The notes: generated by a model from the letters alone, not told the origin. Shown: positions 1 to 7,010, numbered from the stretch's first letter. The stretch is DNA of 16,611 nt from Candidatus Sabulitectum sp. (GCA_029940175.1 JAOZRM010000050.1:1-16611), one strand, 5' to 3'. Numbers and translations: made by a program.

Positions 1-560
1 AAAACATATTTTTCAAAAGTGAGTAACGGTTCTGCGGTGTTTCTGACCTTGAGTGTAATTAATGCGCCCTGCCAGCTGTTTACTATGAAACTTGCCATTT
101 TCCATGGATCTATATTCTCAGAGAGATGCCCCTGATCAACAGCCTGCTGGAGACACAGGGCAATGGGAGAGGTGATATCATCAAATACTTCTGTAAGTTT
201 TGCTCTGAATCCGGGATTCAAAGCGGCCATCTCCTGGGTTATGTTTCCTATGGGGCATCCAGACATAACTTCCTCACCTGTAAAGCTTGCTCGGAAGTAC
301 CCAAAGAATTCCCTTAATCTATCCAGAGGTTCAAGACCATTTGAATCTGTGAGACTTGCGAATACAGGCATAATGGACTTGTGGAGATATTCGATCAGTT
401 TGATTCCGAAGATCTCTTTTGTTTTGAAGTAGTAATAGAACGACCCTTTCGGTATACCAGCTTCAGCGAGGATCATGCTCAGACTTGTGTTGTTGAATCC
501 ATTCTTTCGAACCAACTCAGCACCCTTTTCCAGGATCAGTCTTTCTGTATCAGCTGTCAT
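1..560 (-). CDS. TetR/AcrR-family transcriptional regulator (3' end outside window)
   Basis: A one-component repressor is predicted: an N-terminal DNA-binding helix-turn-helix and a C-terminal ligand-binding and dimerisation domain. The frame is open from the ATG at 558-560 to the window edge, about 186 codons, so the C-terminus is missing. Residues 1-50 read as a typical TetR HTH, including GFNNTSLSMILAEAGIPKGS followed by FYYYFKTKE, the family signature. The C-terminal part has SGCPIGN and a later NSWQGALI, as in the NemR/AcuR-like branch of TetR proteins. The start is firm because the codon just upstream is TGA, and GGAAA lies about 7 bases before the ATG. The gene has its own strong promoter with a palindrome inside it, so autorepression is likely. 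The ligand and the other target genes cannot be told from sequence; the gene at 806 is the nearest transcribed away from it. Confidence 0.93.
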   Translation of the reverse strand, partial: MTADTERLILEKGAELVRKNGFNNTSLSMILAEAGIPKGSFYYYFKTKEIFGIKLIEYLHKSIMPVFASLTDSNGLEPLDRLREFFGYFRASFTGEEVMSGCPIGNITQEMAALNPGFRAKLTEVFDDITSPIALCLQQAVDQGHLSENIDPWKMASFIVNSWQGALITLKVRNTAEPLLTFEKYV

Positions 561-587
561 TCAGATTTCCAATTGTTGAACTGTCCG

Positions 588-616
588 ATAATAGACCGGT
601 CAACTATAGGTGTCAA
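588..616 (-). promoter_or_regulatory. Sigma70-type promoter of the TetR gene
   Basis: Read on the minus strand, TTGACA (616-611, a perfect -35) is followed after exactly 17 bases by TATTAT (593-588, five of six matches to the -10 consensus). Transcription would begin about 20 bases before the TetR start codon at 560. The spacer carries the palindrome described in the next entry. Confidence 0.8.
592..601. promoter_or_regulatory. Probable TetR operator in the tetR promoter spacer
   Basis: TAGACCGGTC contains the 8-base perfect palindrome GACCGGTC (594-601) and directly abuts the -10 hexamer of the TetR promoter. Operators built on TAGACC/GGTCTA half-sites are known for some TetR-family repressors. 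The right half is imperfect because three bases (aac-TA) replace a direct TA. A repressor bound here would block its own promoter. I see no second convincing copy upstream of the gene at 806. Confidence 0.6.
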
Positions 617-747
617 GTGTAGCCAGAAAGCTTGTCCGGTAATACATTGAGCAGATTGAACAGGTCCCGGTAAGAAGCTGCGACAATTTTGGTACCTGCC
701 GAAAACTGGTTTACACTGTGATGTGCGGGTGTTTGTTACAGGCCCCC

Positions 748-776
748 TTTGCACCGGACCATTTTGTGTTTAAAAT
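748..776 (+). promoter_or_regulatory. Possible promoter of the membrane protein gene at 806
   Basis: TTTGCA (748-753, four of six consensus matches) and TAAAAT (771-776, five of six) are separated by 17 bases. The expected transcript start near 783 leaves room for the AAGGGGA ribosome binding site and the ATG at 806. This argues against the upstream TTG and ATG codons in the same frame being used. It is only a pattern match. Confidence 0.4.
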
Positions 777-805
777 ATCTTATCATGAAATGGAAGGGGA
801 TTTGT

Positions 806-1255
806 ATGAGAACTGTTATCAACTGGAATGTGGTGGGGATCTTCGTAATTCTTATCATCGGTTTTATTATTGCTGGTTTTCTGGTGTCGGATGATGCAAA
901 AACTGATGATGGATATCCGCTGAACATTTTTTTCTGGGTGATGGGTAGTTTTTTCAGTCTTGGTATTGCAGTACTGTTTATTTTTACAAAAATTTCCAAC
1001 AAAAGGAAAGCTCATATTGAGCTTACCTGGTATGATGCGCCTGCGGAGATACTTGACGTTTCAGAGACAGGAACCTACATCAATAATCAACCGAGGTTGA
1101 AGTTTCTTCTTCATGTGAGATCACCTGTACATCCACCGTGTGATGTTGTTCACAAGCAGGTAATTCCACTTACCGCACTGGCCCACTACAGCAAAGGAAC
1201 CACCATTACAGTTAAGGTTAACCCGGATAACCCGGAGGACGTTCTTCTAATATGA
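806..1255 (+). CDS. Two-helix inner-membrane protein with a C-terminal beta domain (DUF3592-like)
   Basis: This 149-residue protein has two hydrophobic helices at about residues 8-29 and 43-61, separated by a short acidic loop. A soluble domain follows, beginning near WYDAPAEILDVSETGTYINN and ending KVNPDNPEDVLLI. The pattern of a beta domain asking for alternatives to a fixed constant form (PAEI-x-TGTYIN... VKVNPDNPEDV) is like that of DUF3592 and SHOCT-associated membrane proteins, whose function is not established. I chose the ATG at 806 because AAGGGGA (794-800) sits at good spacing. The frame stays open upstream to a TTG at 749 and an ATG at 785, but neither has a good binding site. It is transcribed away from the TetR gene, with about 245 bases between them. 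Function unknown. Confidence 0.72.
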   Translation: MRTVINWNVVGIFVILIIGFIIAGFLVSDDAKTDDGYPLNIFFWVMGSFFSLGIAVLFIFTKISNKRKAHIELTWYDAPAEILDVSETGTYINNQPRLKFLLHVRSPVHPPCDVVHKQVIPLTALAHYSKGTTITVKVNPDNPEDVLLI

Positions 1256-1442
1256 TATCTCTCTGGGATGCAGTAACTATTCGGTGATGTATTTCTCCTG
1301 AAAGGAAGAGTTATTATCACAGTGCACAGAGTAGTGGGATCTATTTTCCATCAGTGATGAAGACATATTTAGAAAGGAAATGCTATTTGTCCTGTGAGCC
1401 CTGAATTCTGCATTGGTGACCTTTTGATATGAACGGGGAACT

Positions 1443-2330
1443 ATGAAACTTGAATACAGACTTATGAATGCTACTGGATCGTCTCCCGGTGATTGTCATT
1501 TCATTCTTCAACGGTGGGATCCCAGGGACGAGGAGTTCAGCTGTGAAAGCTTTGTAATTCAGGTTAAAGATGGCCGTATCAATGCTGTAATAGGAACCTT
1601 AGGTTTTTACAAAGACATCTGGCGTTCACCTTCTGGCACCGTTTATGTCCATGGTGGCAGATCTGTTCTCTGGAGTGACAATCCGGTACAGGGCGGGGGC
1701 GATTGGAATGAACAGAGCGATGTTGCCGGCTACGGCATCTGGGGTCTGGATGATAATTATGTTCTGGCATACGGAGATCCCATGGGCAGAAATATGTTCT
1801 GTTTCCATGGTTCACGCAGGGAGCAGATTGATGCGCCAGGTTTTGTAAATGATGTGCATGGAATCAATCCTGATCTACTGTATGCTGCAGGAAGTCACGG
1901 AATAGCAAGATTTAACGGTAAGAGCTGGGACCGTGTTCCATCCGGTTCCGGCAGAGCTTTCACCTCGATCTATGTAGTCTCGGAAAATGAAATGTATGCC
2001 ATTCTTGACCGTGAGCAGGTCTGGAAAGGATCCGTCGACGGCTGGGCTCCCATAACGGAAAAACGGGATTACCCGGCGCTTACATGTGTCGCAAAGTGGA
2101 ATGACAAGGTATGGGTTGGTGACAGCTACTCCGGTCTTTCTGTGGTGGAAGAGAACAAACTGAAGGTTGTGAAAGAAAAACTTCGCCTTCAAAGCATGAT
2201 TGCAGGAGAATCACTGACTGTTACCCACTCCTACGGTATCAGTGGAACTGAAAATGGAGAAAGGTTCAGAGGATTCAAAGTTGATATTCTGGTGAACATC
2301 CTTGGAAGTCAAAAGCCGGTGTGGCTGTGA
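1443..2330 (+). CDS. Cytoplasmic beta-propeller-like protein
   Basis: This 295-residue protein has no signal peptide or membrane helix. It shows a repeating pattern of roughly 40-45 residues typical of a propeller blade: GTVYVHGGRSVLWS, then YGIWGLDDNYVLAYG, VHGINPDLLYAAGSHGIARF, IYVVSENEMYAI and CVAKWNDKVWVGDSYSGLS. Each blade carries a hydrophobic strand, an aspartate or asparagine turn and a glycine-rich strand. The final part, SGTENGERFRGF, resembles a closing blade. I recall similar soluble propellers beside small unrecognised genes in other bacteria, sometimes near polymorphic toxins, but cannot verify a relation. The ATG at 1443 is preceded by GGGGA with slightly short spacing. Its 3' end overlaps the next ORF by 29 bases if that one begins at 2302, so the two are probably translated together. 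No enzymatic motif is visible. Confidence 0.75.
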   Translation: MKLEYRLMNATGSSPGDCHFILQRWDPRDEEFSCESFVIQVKDGRINAVIGTLGFYKDIWRSPSGTVYVHGGRSVLWSDNPVQGGGDWNEQSDVAGYGIWGLDDNYVLAYGDPMGRNMFCFHGSRREQIDAPGFVNDVHGINPDLLYAAGSHGIARFNGKSWDRVPSGSGRAFTSIYVVSENEMYAILDREQVWKGSVDGWAPITEKRDYPALTCVAKWNDKVWVGDSYSGLSVVEENKLKVVKEKLRLQSMIAGESLTVTHSYGISGTENGERFRGFKVDILVNILGSQKPVWL

Positions 2331-2757
2331 TGTACCGGATTACTTCGTGAGTACACTTCGTAAATTCTGGATGGTGGTTCCCTGTGAGCTTGATGTTCTT
2401 TGTTCTTTGAATGAACCCTATGTAAACAGTGATTTGCTACCTGCAGGCTATGTTGCTGCCTATCCCACCCTTGCTGAATTTCTTAATGGAGCGGAACTGG
2501 TGGGTGATTGCTGTTCTTTTTCAAGCATTGGCAGGCGGAAGGTTGTTATGGCAACTGCGGACAGTGTTGATGTTATTCATCCCTGGGCAGATCAGGCAAT
2601 GGATTGTGTATTCATTAAGCCTCTTTCTGTTATGAACAGTACTCCACTTGTTGACTGGCTTCAGAATTTTGCAGAGTTGGGGAATGTTTCTTTCCGGGGG
2701 GACGCTGCTGCGCTCCTGGAAGACATAAGGATCAGTATTGATAATCCAGTGGATTGA
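2302..2757 (+). CDS. Unrecognised 151-residue soluble protein, partner of the propeller gene; start uncertain
   Basis: I do not recognise this protein. It is soluble and cysteine-containing, with a region NEPYVNSDLLPAGYVAAYP near residues 38-56 and an aromatic C-terminal half (VFIKPLSVMNSTPLVDWLQN). Three starts are possible in this frame: TTG at 2302 (overlapping the propeller gene), GTG at 2347 and ATG at 2371; none has a good ribosome binding site. The propeller gene ends in a TGATG stop-start junction (2328-2332), but that ATG is in another frame and terminates after six codons. This hints at a single-base indel just after 2332, or at true use of the 2302 start. Coupling to the propeller gene suggests the two act together, for example as a protein and its partner, but that is inference only. 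Confidence 0.5.
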   Translation: MEVKSRCGCDVPDYFVSTLRKFWMVVPCELDVLCSLNEPYVNSDLLPAGYVAAYPTLAEFLNGAELVGDCCSFSSIGRRKVVMATADSVDVIHPWADQAMDCVFIKPLSVMNSTPLVDWLQNFAELGNVSFRGDAAALLEDIRISIDNPVD

Positions 2758-2901
2758 ATCCGCATTGCATAGATCACCTATGATGTGATTCGGAAGAGGT
2801 ACTTTTTCTGACTCTATGAGAATTACATACAATGTTTTATCATGAGATTGACAGGCGCATTGAATCTTGTGTTTCTTTTAAATGGAAAGAGGTTTTTGAA
2901 C

Positions 2902-3558
2902 ATGGGTACTCTTTTCTTTCTGGTGGTGCTTTTTGCGGGTTTTTTTGGTGAAGATGGAACGGAATATCTGATATTCAGAGAATCTGCCATTTATGATGAT
3001 GTGCCTGAGTATGAAAACGGCTGGTTCGGGTTGTTTCAAGCAGATTCTGTTTATGTATTGAGGAGTGTGGCTTTTGAACTCCGGGAGAGTACTTATGTAC
3101 CTGATCAGTGGGAGAGACCAGAGCCGGTATATGTAAACCTTCCAGATGAACAGGACTGGCCGATGCTGGTTATTGGATCGCCAGTAATGAAGTTTCAACA
3201 GGGAATTGTTCCCACTGCATACAGATCATACACTGATCTGAATCTGGGAGATTCCATTTTTCTTGTAGCACCGGGAGTGCAGGAAACACGCCTTTTTACC
3301 ACTGAATACGGATTGTTTATTTCATGCGGTGATGTTATCCAGTGGGTCTCGAGAACGCGCCTGAGTGAGGTGAACAATGGAAATTCAATCGCTCTTTGCT
3401 GGGCAGGTGATCTCGATGGAGATGGGGAAATGGACCTGATTCTGGATGATATTGATGACAGTTATTACCGTTTGTACTGGAAACTCTACCTGTCCTCTGA
3501 AGCAGAACAGGGCTTACTCGTTAAATGTGTTGCTTCGTTCTATGACGTCTACTACTGA
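2902..3558 (+). CDS. Exported protein with a calcium-loop (FG-GAP-like) motif near the C-terminus
   Basis: This 218-residue protein begins with a hydrophobic export signal, MGTLFFLVVLFAGFF, and is otherwise soluble. The one recognisable motif is GDLDGDGEMDLILDD at residues 169-183, a DxDxDGxxD calcium-binding loop as in FG-GAP, dockerin and thrombospondin-type repeats. Here it occurs once, close to the C-terminus, followed by a strand ending near LYLSS. Uncharacterised secreted proteins with this late loop occur in FCB-type bacteria, to my knowledge. I prefer the ATG at 2902 because AAAGAGG (2886-2892) lies 9 bases upstream. The same frame is open to an ATG at 2842, which has no binding site and would add 20 residues, some basic. 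The gene stands alone, 144 bases after the preceding ORF. Role unknown; probably periplasmic or surface. Confidence 0.68.
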   Translation: MGTLFFLVVLFAGFFGEDGTEYLIFRESAIYDDVPEYENGWFGLFQADSVYVLRSVAFELRESTYVPDQWERPEPVYVNLPDEQDWPMLVIGSPVMKFQQGIVPTAYRSYTDLNLGDSIFLVAPGVQETRLFTTEYGLFISCGDVIQWVSRTRLSEVNNGNSIALCWAGDLDGDGEMDLILDDIDDSYYRLYWKLYLSSEAEQGLLVKCVASFYDVYY

Positions 3559-3722
3559 TCAGACTGGAATTGCAGACTGAAGTTTCAGGAGGTTCAAATT
3601 GTTTGGATCAGCTCCTCTTGATGTCAACAGAAATATCGAACGGGTTTCTTCGTTTGTAATTAACAACAGTCGCACAGGCAGTAGATTGGCAGTGTGATTT
3701 CGACTGCATCAGGGAGGGCACT

Positions 3723-4258
3723 ATGAAACATTTGGCTACAGTCTTCTTCATTCTGAGTTGTGGATGCGTGGTCATCAATTGAATTCCGCTGAGTGTGAGA
3801 ATGTTCGCCGGGAGATGTGCTGTGTGGCTCCTGTGGGAGCAGGAGAAATGTAAACATATTTTGCCCACATTGGAGACTTACAGATTGACAGCGAGATTTA
3901 TGACGTTGCAGTGCAAAGGCTCATACTCATAGGAATGGATGCTCCACGGGGACTTCGCCACCGGCTGCTTCTTTTTGATACCGATTTTGATCTCGTGGCA
4001 TCCTTTGAATACGATTTTAATTCCTCAGAACCTCTCTGGTGTGAAGGAGATCGTATATATCTTTTCGGCACCAGTGGCTCGTTCTACGGGGTAGAAGCAT
4101 CTGCCAGTCTGGACAGTCTTATGGTGGCCGAGTGCGCTACCGGGAATGTTCTTGATTTCAGTGGTGGGCCGTGCAGTACCATACTGACCAGGGAAATGAA
4201 ATACGGTAGTTCAGGCGGTTTATCGGATGACCCGTGGCAGGCTGTTTCCAGATACTGA
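3723..4258 (+). pseudogene. Broken gene for an exported protein (frameshift plus nonsense codon)
   Basis: A very good ribosome binding site, AGGGAGG (3711-3717), precedes the ATG at 3723, which encodes a lipoprotein- or export-like leader, MKHLATVFFILSCGCVVIN, then TGA (3780-3782). The coding frame continues two bases out of register as SAECENVRREMCCVAPVGAGE, meets TAA at 3851-3853, then runs open to the TGA at 4256-4258 (TYFAHIGDLQIDSEIYDV onward). Restoring one G in TTGAATTCC at about 3780 would give INWNSAECEN and rejoin the frames. Near the end, two other frames stay open past 4258, one ending PAEVRTTMPDV at 4347, so a further shift is possible. The product is not recognised; the remnant has short beta-strand-like segments such as RLLLFDTDFDLVASF. 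Decay and base-calling errors in the assembly are both possible. Confidence 0.6.
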
Positions 4259-4386
4259 TCTGTTTGAAAAGAGCCGAGTACACGGATCCAATTCAGGAGA
4301 CACACCGTTTTCCTGCCGAAGTTCGTACCACAATGCCTGATGTTTGAGGTTTTGACAAAGCAATATCTGCCCGGATCTCAGTGTTG

Positions 4387-5085
4387 CTACTGGAAAAGTC
4401 TCTTTATTCCTCCGAAGGTTACCCTTGCCAGAGCCGTATCGTAGTCATCAACTTCGAAATTGTCCATGTAGAACATAGGTTGAGCACTGTCGTAACCGCA
4501 GACTACTCCGGACATGCCCATATCAAGATTGTGTGTGTTGTCCTGAGCGGTGGAGTTCACAGAACCATTCACAGATAACTTGAGTTCCACAGGGTTTGTT
4601 CCTGTGACTTCAAAGGATAGATTGTACCAGGTATTTGCGCTCATAGGTAAATAATAATCCTGGGCAAGTATTGTGTACTCTCCAGTTGCATCTACATAAG
4701 CTATCACAGTTGCACCGAGCGGTGGAATTGCAGGAAAAATTCCTGCCATGTAACACTCAGTATTAGAGCCGGTGAGCCTGGTGAGCATACCGAAGACTGC
4801 TTCTGACCCTGTAAACTTCACGTCTGTGCTAATTGATCCTTCAAACCAGACAGCAGATCCGAGACACACATAAGTGGCAAAACTGTCACTGCCCCAGGAA
4901 GTCTCAACAACATTGTTACCGCCGTCATCAGCCACCAGCAGGTTGGCACCCACTCCAGGACGAAGCCAGTATGGTGAACTGTCCAGGTTATCACCGGGAG
5001 AGTAGGATTCAAAATTGTCAGAGAAGTCTATTGCAAAAAGTAAAGATGGCAGAAAGAACATAAACAGAACCGTTTTCGTTTTCAT
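4387..5085 (-). CDS. Secreted ConA-like (jelly-roll) lectin-fold protein
   Basis: This 232-residue protein carries a signal peptide, MKTKTVLFMFFLPSLLFA, with cleavage likely before IDFSDNF. The mature part opens DNFESYSPGDNLDSSPYW and continues through WFEGSISTDVKF, AGIFP and WYNLSFEVTG to YMDNFEVDDYD. That strand order is typical of concanavalin-like domains of the LamG type, usually carbohydrate- or surface-binding. No glycosidase catalytic motif is evident. After the domain only a short tail remains, TALARVTFGGIKRLFQ, and no type-A sorting domain is present, unlike the FG-GAP protein next door. The start at 5085 follows AAAGGA at good spacing; 33 further in-frame codons upstream read as non-coding. 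It faces the broken gene convergently and diverges from the 5261/5329 genes. The protein probably stays in the periplasm or on the surface. Confidence 0.78.
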   Translation of the reverse strand: MKTKTVLFMFFLPSLLFAIDFSDNFESYSPGDNLDSSPYWLRPGVGANLLVADDGGNNVVETSWGSDSFATYVCLGSAVWFEGSISTDVKFTGSEAVFGMLTRLTGSNTECYMAGIFPAIPPLGATVIAYVDATGEYTILAQDYYLPMSANTWYNLSFEVTGTNPVELKLSVNGSVNSTAQDNTHNLDMGMSGVVCGYDSAQPMFYMDNFEVDDYDTALARVTFGGIKRLFQ

Positions 5086-5131
5086 TGTGGAATCCTTTCG
5101 ATTGAGATAAATATGAGTATTGACAATGTAT

Positions 5132-5160
5132 GAAATATGCTTTCTACAGCAGCAAGTCAA
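5132..5160 (-). promoter_or_regulatory. Possible promoter of the ConA-like protein gene
   Basis: On the minus strand, TTGACT (5160-5155, five of six matches to the -35 consensus) is followed after 17 bases by TATTTC (5137-5132, three of six). The 5' untranslated region would be about 40 bases. The -10 is poor, so this is tentative. Confidence 0.35.
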
Positions 5161-5193
5161 GCTTTGGTATGGGTATATTTTCATGCTACTGAC

Positions 5194-5223
5194 TTGTTTG
5201 TTTAACTTTCATTTGAATATATT
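5194..5223 (+). promoter_or_regulatory. Possible promoter of the 5261/5329 unit
   Basis: TTGTTT (5194-5199) and TATATT (5218-5223, five of six matches) are spaced 18 bases apart in an AT-rich stretch. A transcript starting near 5230 would carry the AGGGAGG site at 5248-5254 and the small ORF at 5261. The -35 matches only three of six positions. Confidence 0.3.
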
Positions 5224-5260
5224 TTAGTATAGAAATACACCAGTTCCAGGGAGGCATTAA

Positions 5261-5332
5261 ATGCAAATATCTTTCTGTTTATTTGTAGGTATGCTCTTCT
5301 TACCTCTGAGCCCTTCAGGAGGTTTTGAATGA
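5261..5332 (+). CDS. 23-residue hydrophobic leader peptide overlapping the FG-GAP gene start
   Basis: The ATG at 5261 is preceded by AGGGAGG (5248-5254) with 6-base spacing, one of the strongest ribosome binding sites in the window. The reading frame encodes 23 residues, MQISFCLFVGMLFLPLSPSG plus GFE, hydrophobic and lacking basic residues. Its TGA (5330-5332) overlaps the ATG (5329-5331) of the next gene as ATGA. The last codons contain AGGAGG (5317-5322), the binding site of that next gene. Ribosomes finishing the peptide would therefore sit on the downstream start. This could be a small membrane peptide, a translational coupler, or the remnant of an older signal sequence. No function is recognised. 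Confidence 0.5.
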   Translation: MQISFCLFVGMLFLPLSPSGGFE

Positions 5333-6732
5333 AATGCTCTGGTCTTGCACGGTTTCTTCCTCTGTTATTACCTGCTTTCTGCAGCGCACAGCTTTATCAG
5401 GATGCTTTCTGAACCAGGGAGCTGGATGGAGCAGGAGAATTTCACTTAATTTCTGATACTTTTAATGATGATGTATACCCGGACCTTGCTCTGGGCAGTG
5501 AAGATGGATACTGTCTGATCCTTATAGGGCAGGGAGACGGTTCATTCATTGTTTCCGATTCAATTGAGATTCCATACCCAGTAGAAGAGCTTGCTGCAGG
5601 CGATTTTGATAACGATACCGGCGTTGATATTCTTGTGAGAACTCCGTTTCCGTTAAGTCTTTATACTCTGCTCAATCAGGGAGCAGGGAATTTCGGTACC
5701 CCTTTTGCGTCAGGTGTATCTTGTTATCAATTGACTGTCTGTTCTTTTGACCAGGACGATGATCTGGATGCCCTGGCAACCTCGGGATACATGGTGTCAT
5801 TTCTGAAGGGGGCAGGGGATGGGACTTTCACTGACTCAATACTGACCCCGCAGATAGACTGGTTCTATAGGATAGATAATGCAGATTGCAACGGTGACGG
5901 TATTCAGGATTTTGTTCTGATGACCCTTGATTATGTAGCCGTGTATCTGGGTGATGGTACCGGTGGAATATCCGGTGGTGGGAAATACGGTTGTTATCCC
6001 GGACAAACACCGGCAGCCACAAGCATTACAACCGGCTACCTGAATTCGGACAGTATTCCTGATATAGTATTAACAACAGCTACGTATTCAGGTGAAACAG
6101 TATTCTCTCTGACGGGAAACGGTAACGGGAGCTTTGAAACTGTTGGAACTGGATGGCTGGAGACTTTCTTCGATCAATCGGTTATATGTGACATCGATCT
6201 GGATATGAAAAACGATGTTTTTCTTGCTGGTTCGCCTGATGGCCAGATAACAGTATTAAAGGGCGACGGGGCTGGGGGGTTCAACGAGATCCCTATGTAT
6301 GAGAACAGCGGTTTTGCAGCCTATGGAATGGCTGCTGTGGTAGATTTTGATATTGACGGCGATATTGACTTTGCTGTAATAGGTCAGACCACAGTCGGCT
6401 CTCCTGAAATCAGGGTTTATCTTAATCAGGCAGTGGAGCTTGAAATCGAGAAGCAGTCAGCTCTGGTTCCGAATCTTGTGCTGCAATGTGAGCCGAATCC
6501 GTTTACTGAGACTCTCGGCGTTACATTCTCCACGCCTGAAACCGGCAATGCCAGGATTTCTGTGTTTGATCTAGCTGGAAGACTGGTTGATACTCTGGCT
6601 TTCGGTACAGTTGCTCCGGGACAGCATTATGCATCATGGAACCCCGGCTCCGCCATTCCTCCCGGCAGGTATTTTATCTGTCTTGATTCCACGGGCAACA
6701 GGGTTGTTAAGTCAGTGGTTTTACAGAGATAA
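5329..6732 (+). pseudogene. Secreted FG-GAP repeat protein with type-A sorting tail, interrupted by an in-frame TGA
   Basis: The gene begins at the ATG at 5329 (AGGAGG at 5317-5322) with a signal peptide, MKCSGLARFLPLLLPAFCSA. Codon 28 is TGA (5410-5412). The same frame then runs unbroken for 439 codons to the TAA at 6730-6732. Residues 29-375 contain FG-GAP/VCBS calcium loops, e.g. GDFDNDTGVDIL near 91, CSFDQDDDLDAL near 141, DCNGDGIQDFVL near 186 and VDFDIDGDIDFAVI near 338; these usually form a beta-propeller. From residue 389 (PNPF) a FlgD-like / type-A sorting domain ends VVKSVVLQR, marking export by a type IX-like route. The stop follows QDAF and precedes TRELDGAGEF. In related FG-GAP proteins this place commonly reads WTR, so TGA probably replaced TGG. 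A GTG at 5635 could start a shorter product, but it would lack a signal peptide. Confidence 0.72.
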
Positions 6733-6758
6733 CTCTCTTAATACCGTTTTTGAGATTC

Positions 6759-7010
6759 TTATGATCCAGTGTTACTGTTCAATTCTTCGCTCATGGGTCT
6801 AATTTTTGCAGTTGAAAAGATGAATTCAATGGAGAAGCCAAAGAACTCGCTTATTCTGAATGCAAGATCCAGACTGGGGTTGTAATCCTGCCTTTCAAGG
6901 TAGCCCACAGTCTGGGGATTAACTCCAATCTGCTCTGCAAGTTGTTTCCTTGAAATACCCTTCTCTACTCTGAGATTCTTTACTCTGTTGTAGAGTTTCC
7001 TGGTTTTCAT
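6759..7010 (-). CDS. Small XRE/Cro-type helix-turn-helix regulator
   Basis: This 83-residue protein is mostly one DNA-binding domain. Residues 9-63 read RVKNLRVEKGISRKQLAEQI, then GVNPQTVGYLERQDYNPSL and AFRISEFFGFSIEFIF, the standard five-helix XRE fold found in short YozG-like regulators. The helix-turn-helix covers about residues 19-43. A short polar tail follows. Its ATG (7010-7008) overlaps the stop of the upstream membrane gene as ATGA, so it is made from the same message. Pairs of a tiny XRE regulator with a four-helix membrane protein are common in bacteria and archaea, and autoregulation is the usual assumption; an inverted repeat in the shared promoter would suit that. It ends 26 bases from the convergent FG-GAP gene. 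Confidence 0.9.
   Translation of the reverse strand: MKTRKLYNRVKNLRVEKGISRKQLAEQIGVNPQTVGYLERQDYNPSLDLAFRISEFFGFSIEFIFSTAKIRPMSEELNSNTGS

Noticed and set aside
126..650. Plus-strand ORFs over the first 650 bases
   Set aside because: They lie opposite the TetR gene, which reads cleanly on the minus strand.
4259..4386. Terminator or small gene between the broken gene and the ConA-like gene
   Set aside because: No strong hairpin with a T-run; the open frames here are better seen as continuation of the broken gene.
4381..4578. Plus-strand ORF opposite the end of the ConA-like gene
   Set aside because: Shadow of the minus-strand gene; no ribosome site and no recognisable product.
5086..5184. 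Longer N-terminus of the ConA-like protein, starting at 5184
   Set aside because: The extra 33 residues are cysteine- and histidine-rich and precede a complete signal peptide; the ATG at 5085 has the ribosome binding site.
5410..5412. TGA read as selenocysteine
   Set aside because: No convincing stem-loop with the needed apical bases follows within the usual distance, and the surrounding residues suggest tryptophan instead of cysteine.
5635..6732. FG-GAP protein starting at the internal GTG at 5635
   Set aside because: The same frame reads on upstream through FG-GAP-like sequence to a proper signal peptide at 5329; the GTG lies inside a repeat and has no binding site.
6733..6758. Terminator between the convergent FG-GAP and XRE genes
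   Set aside because: There is a short run of T but no stem that would make a hairpin.
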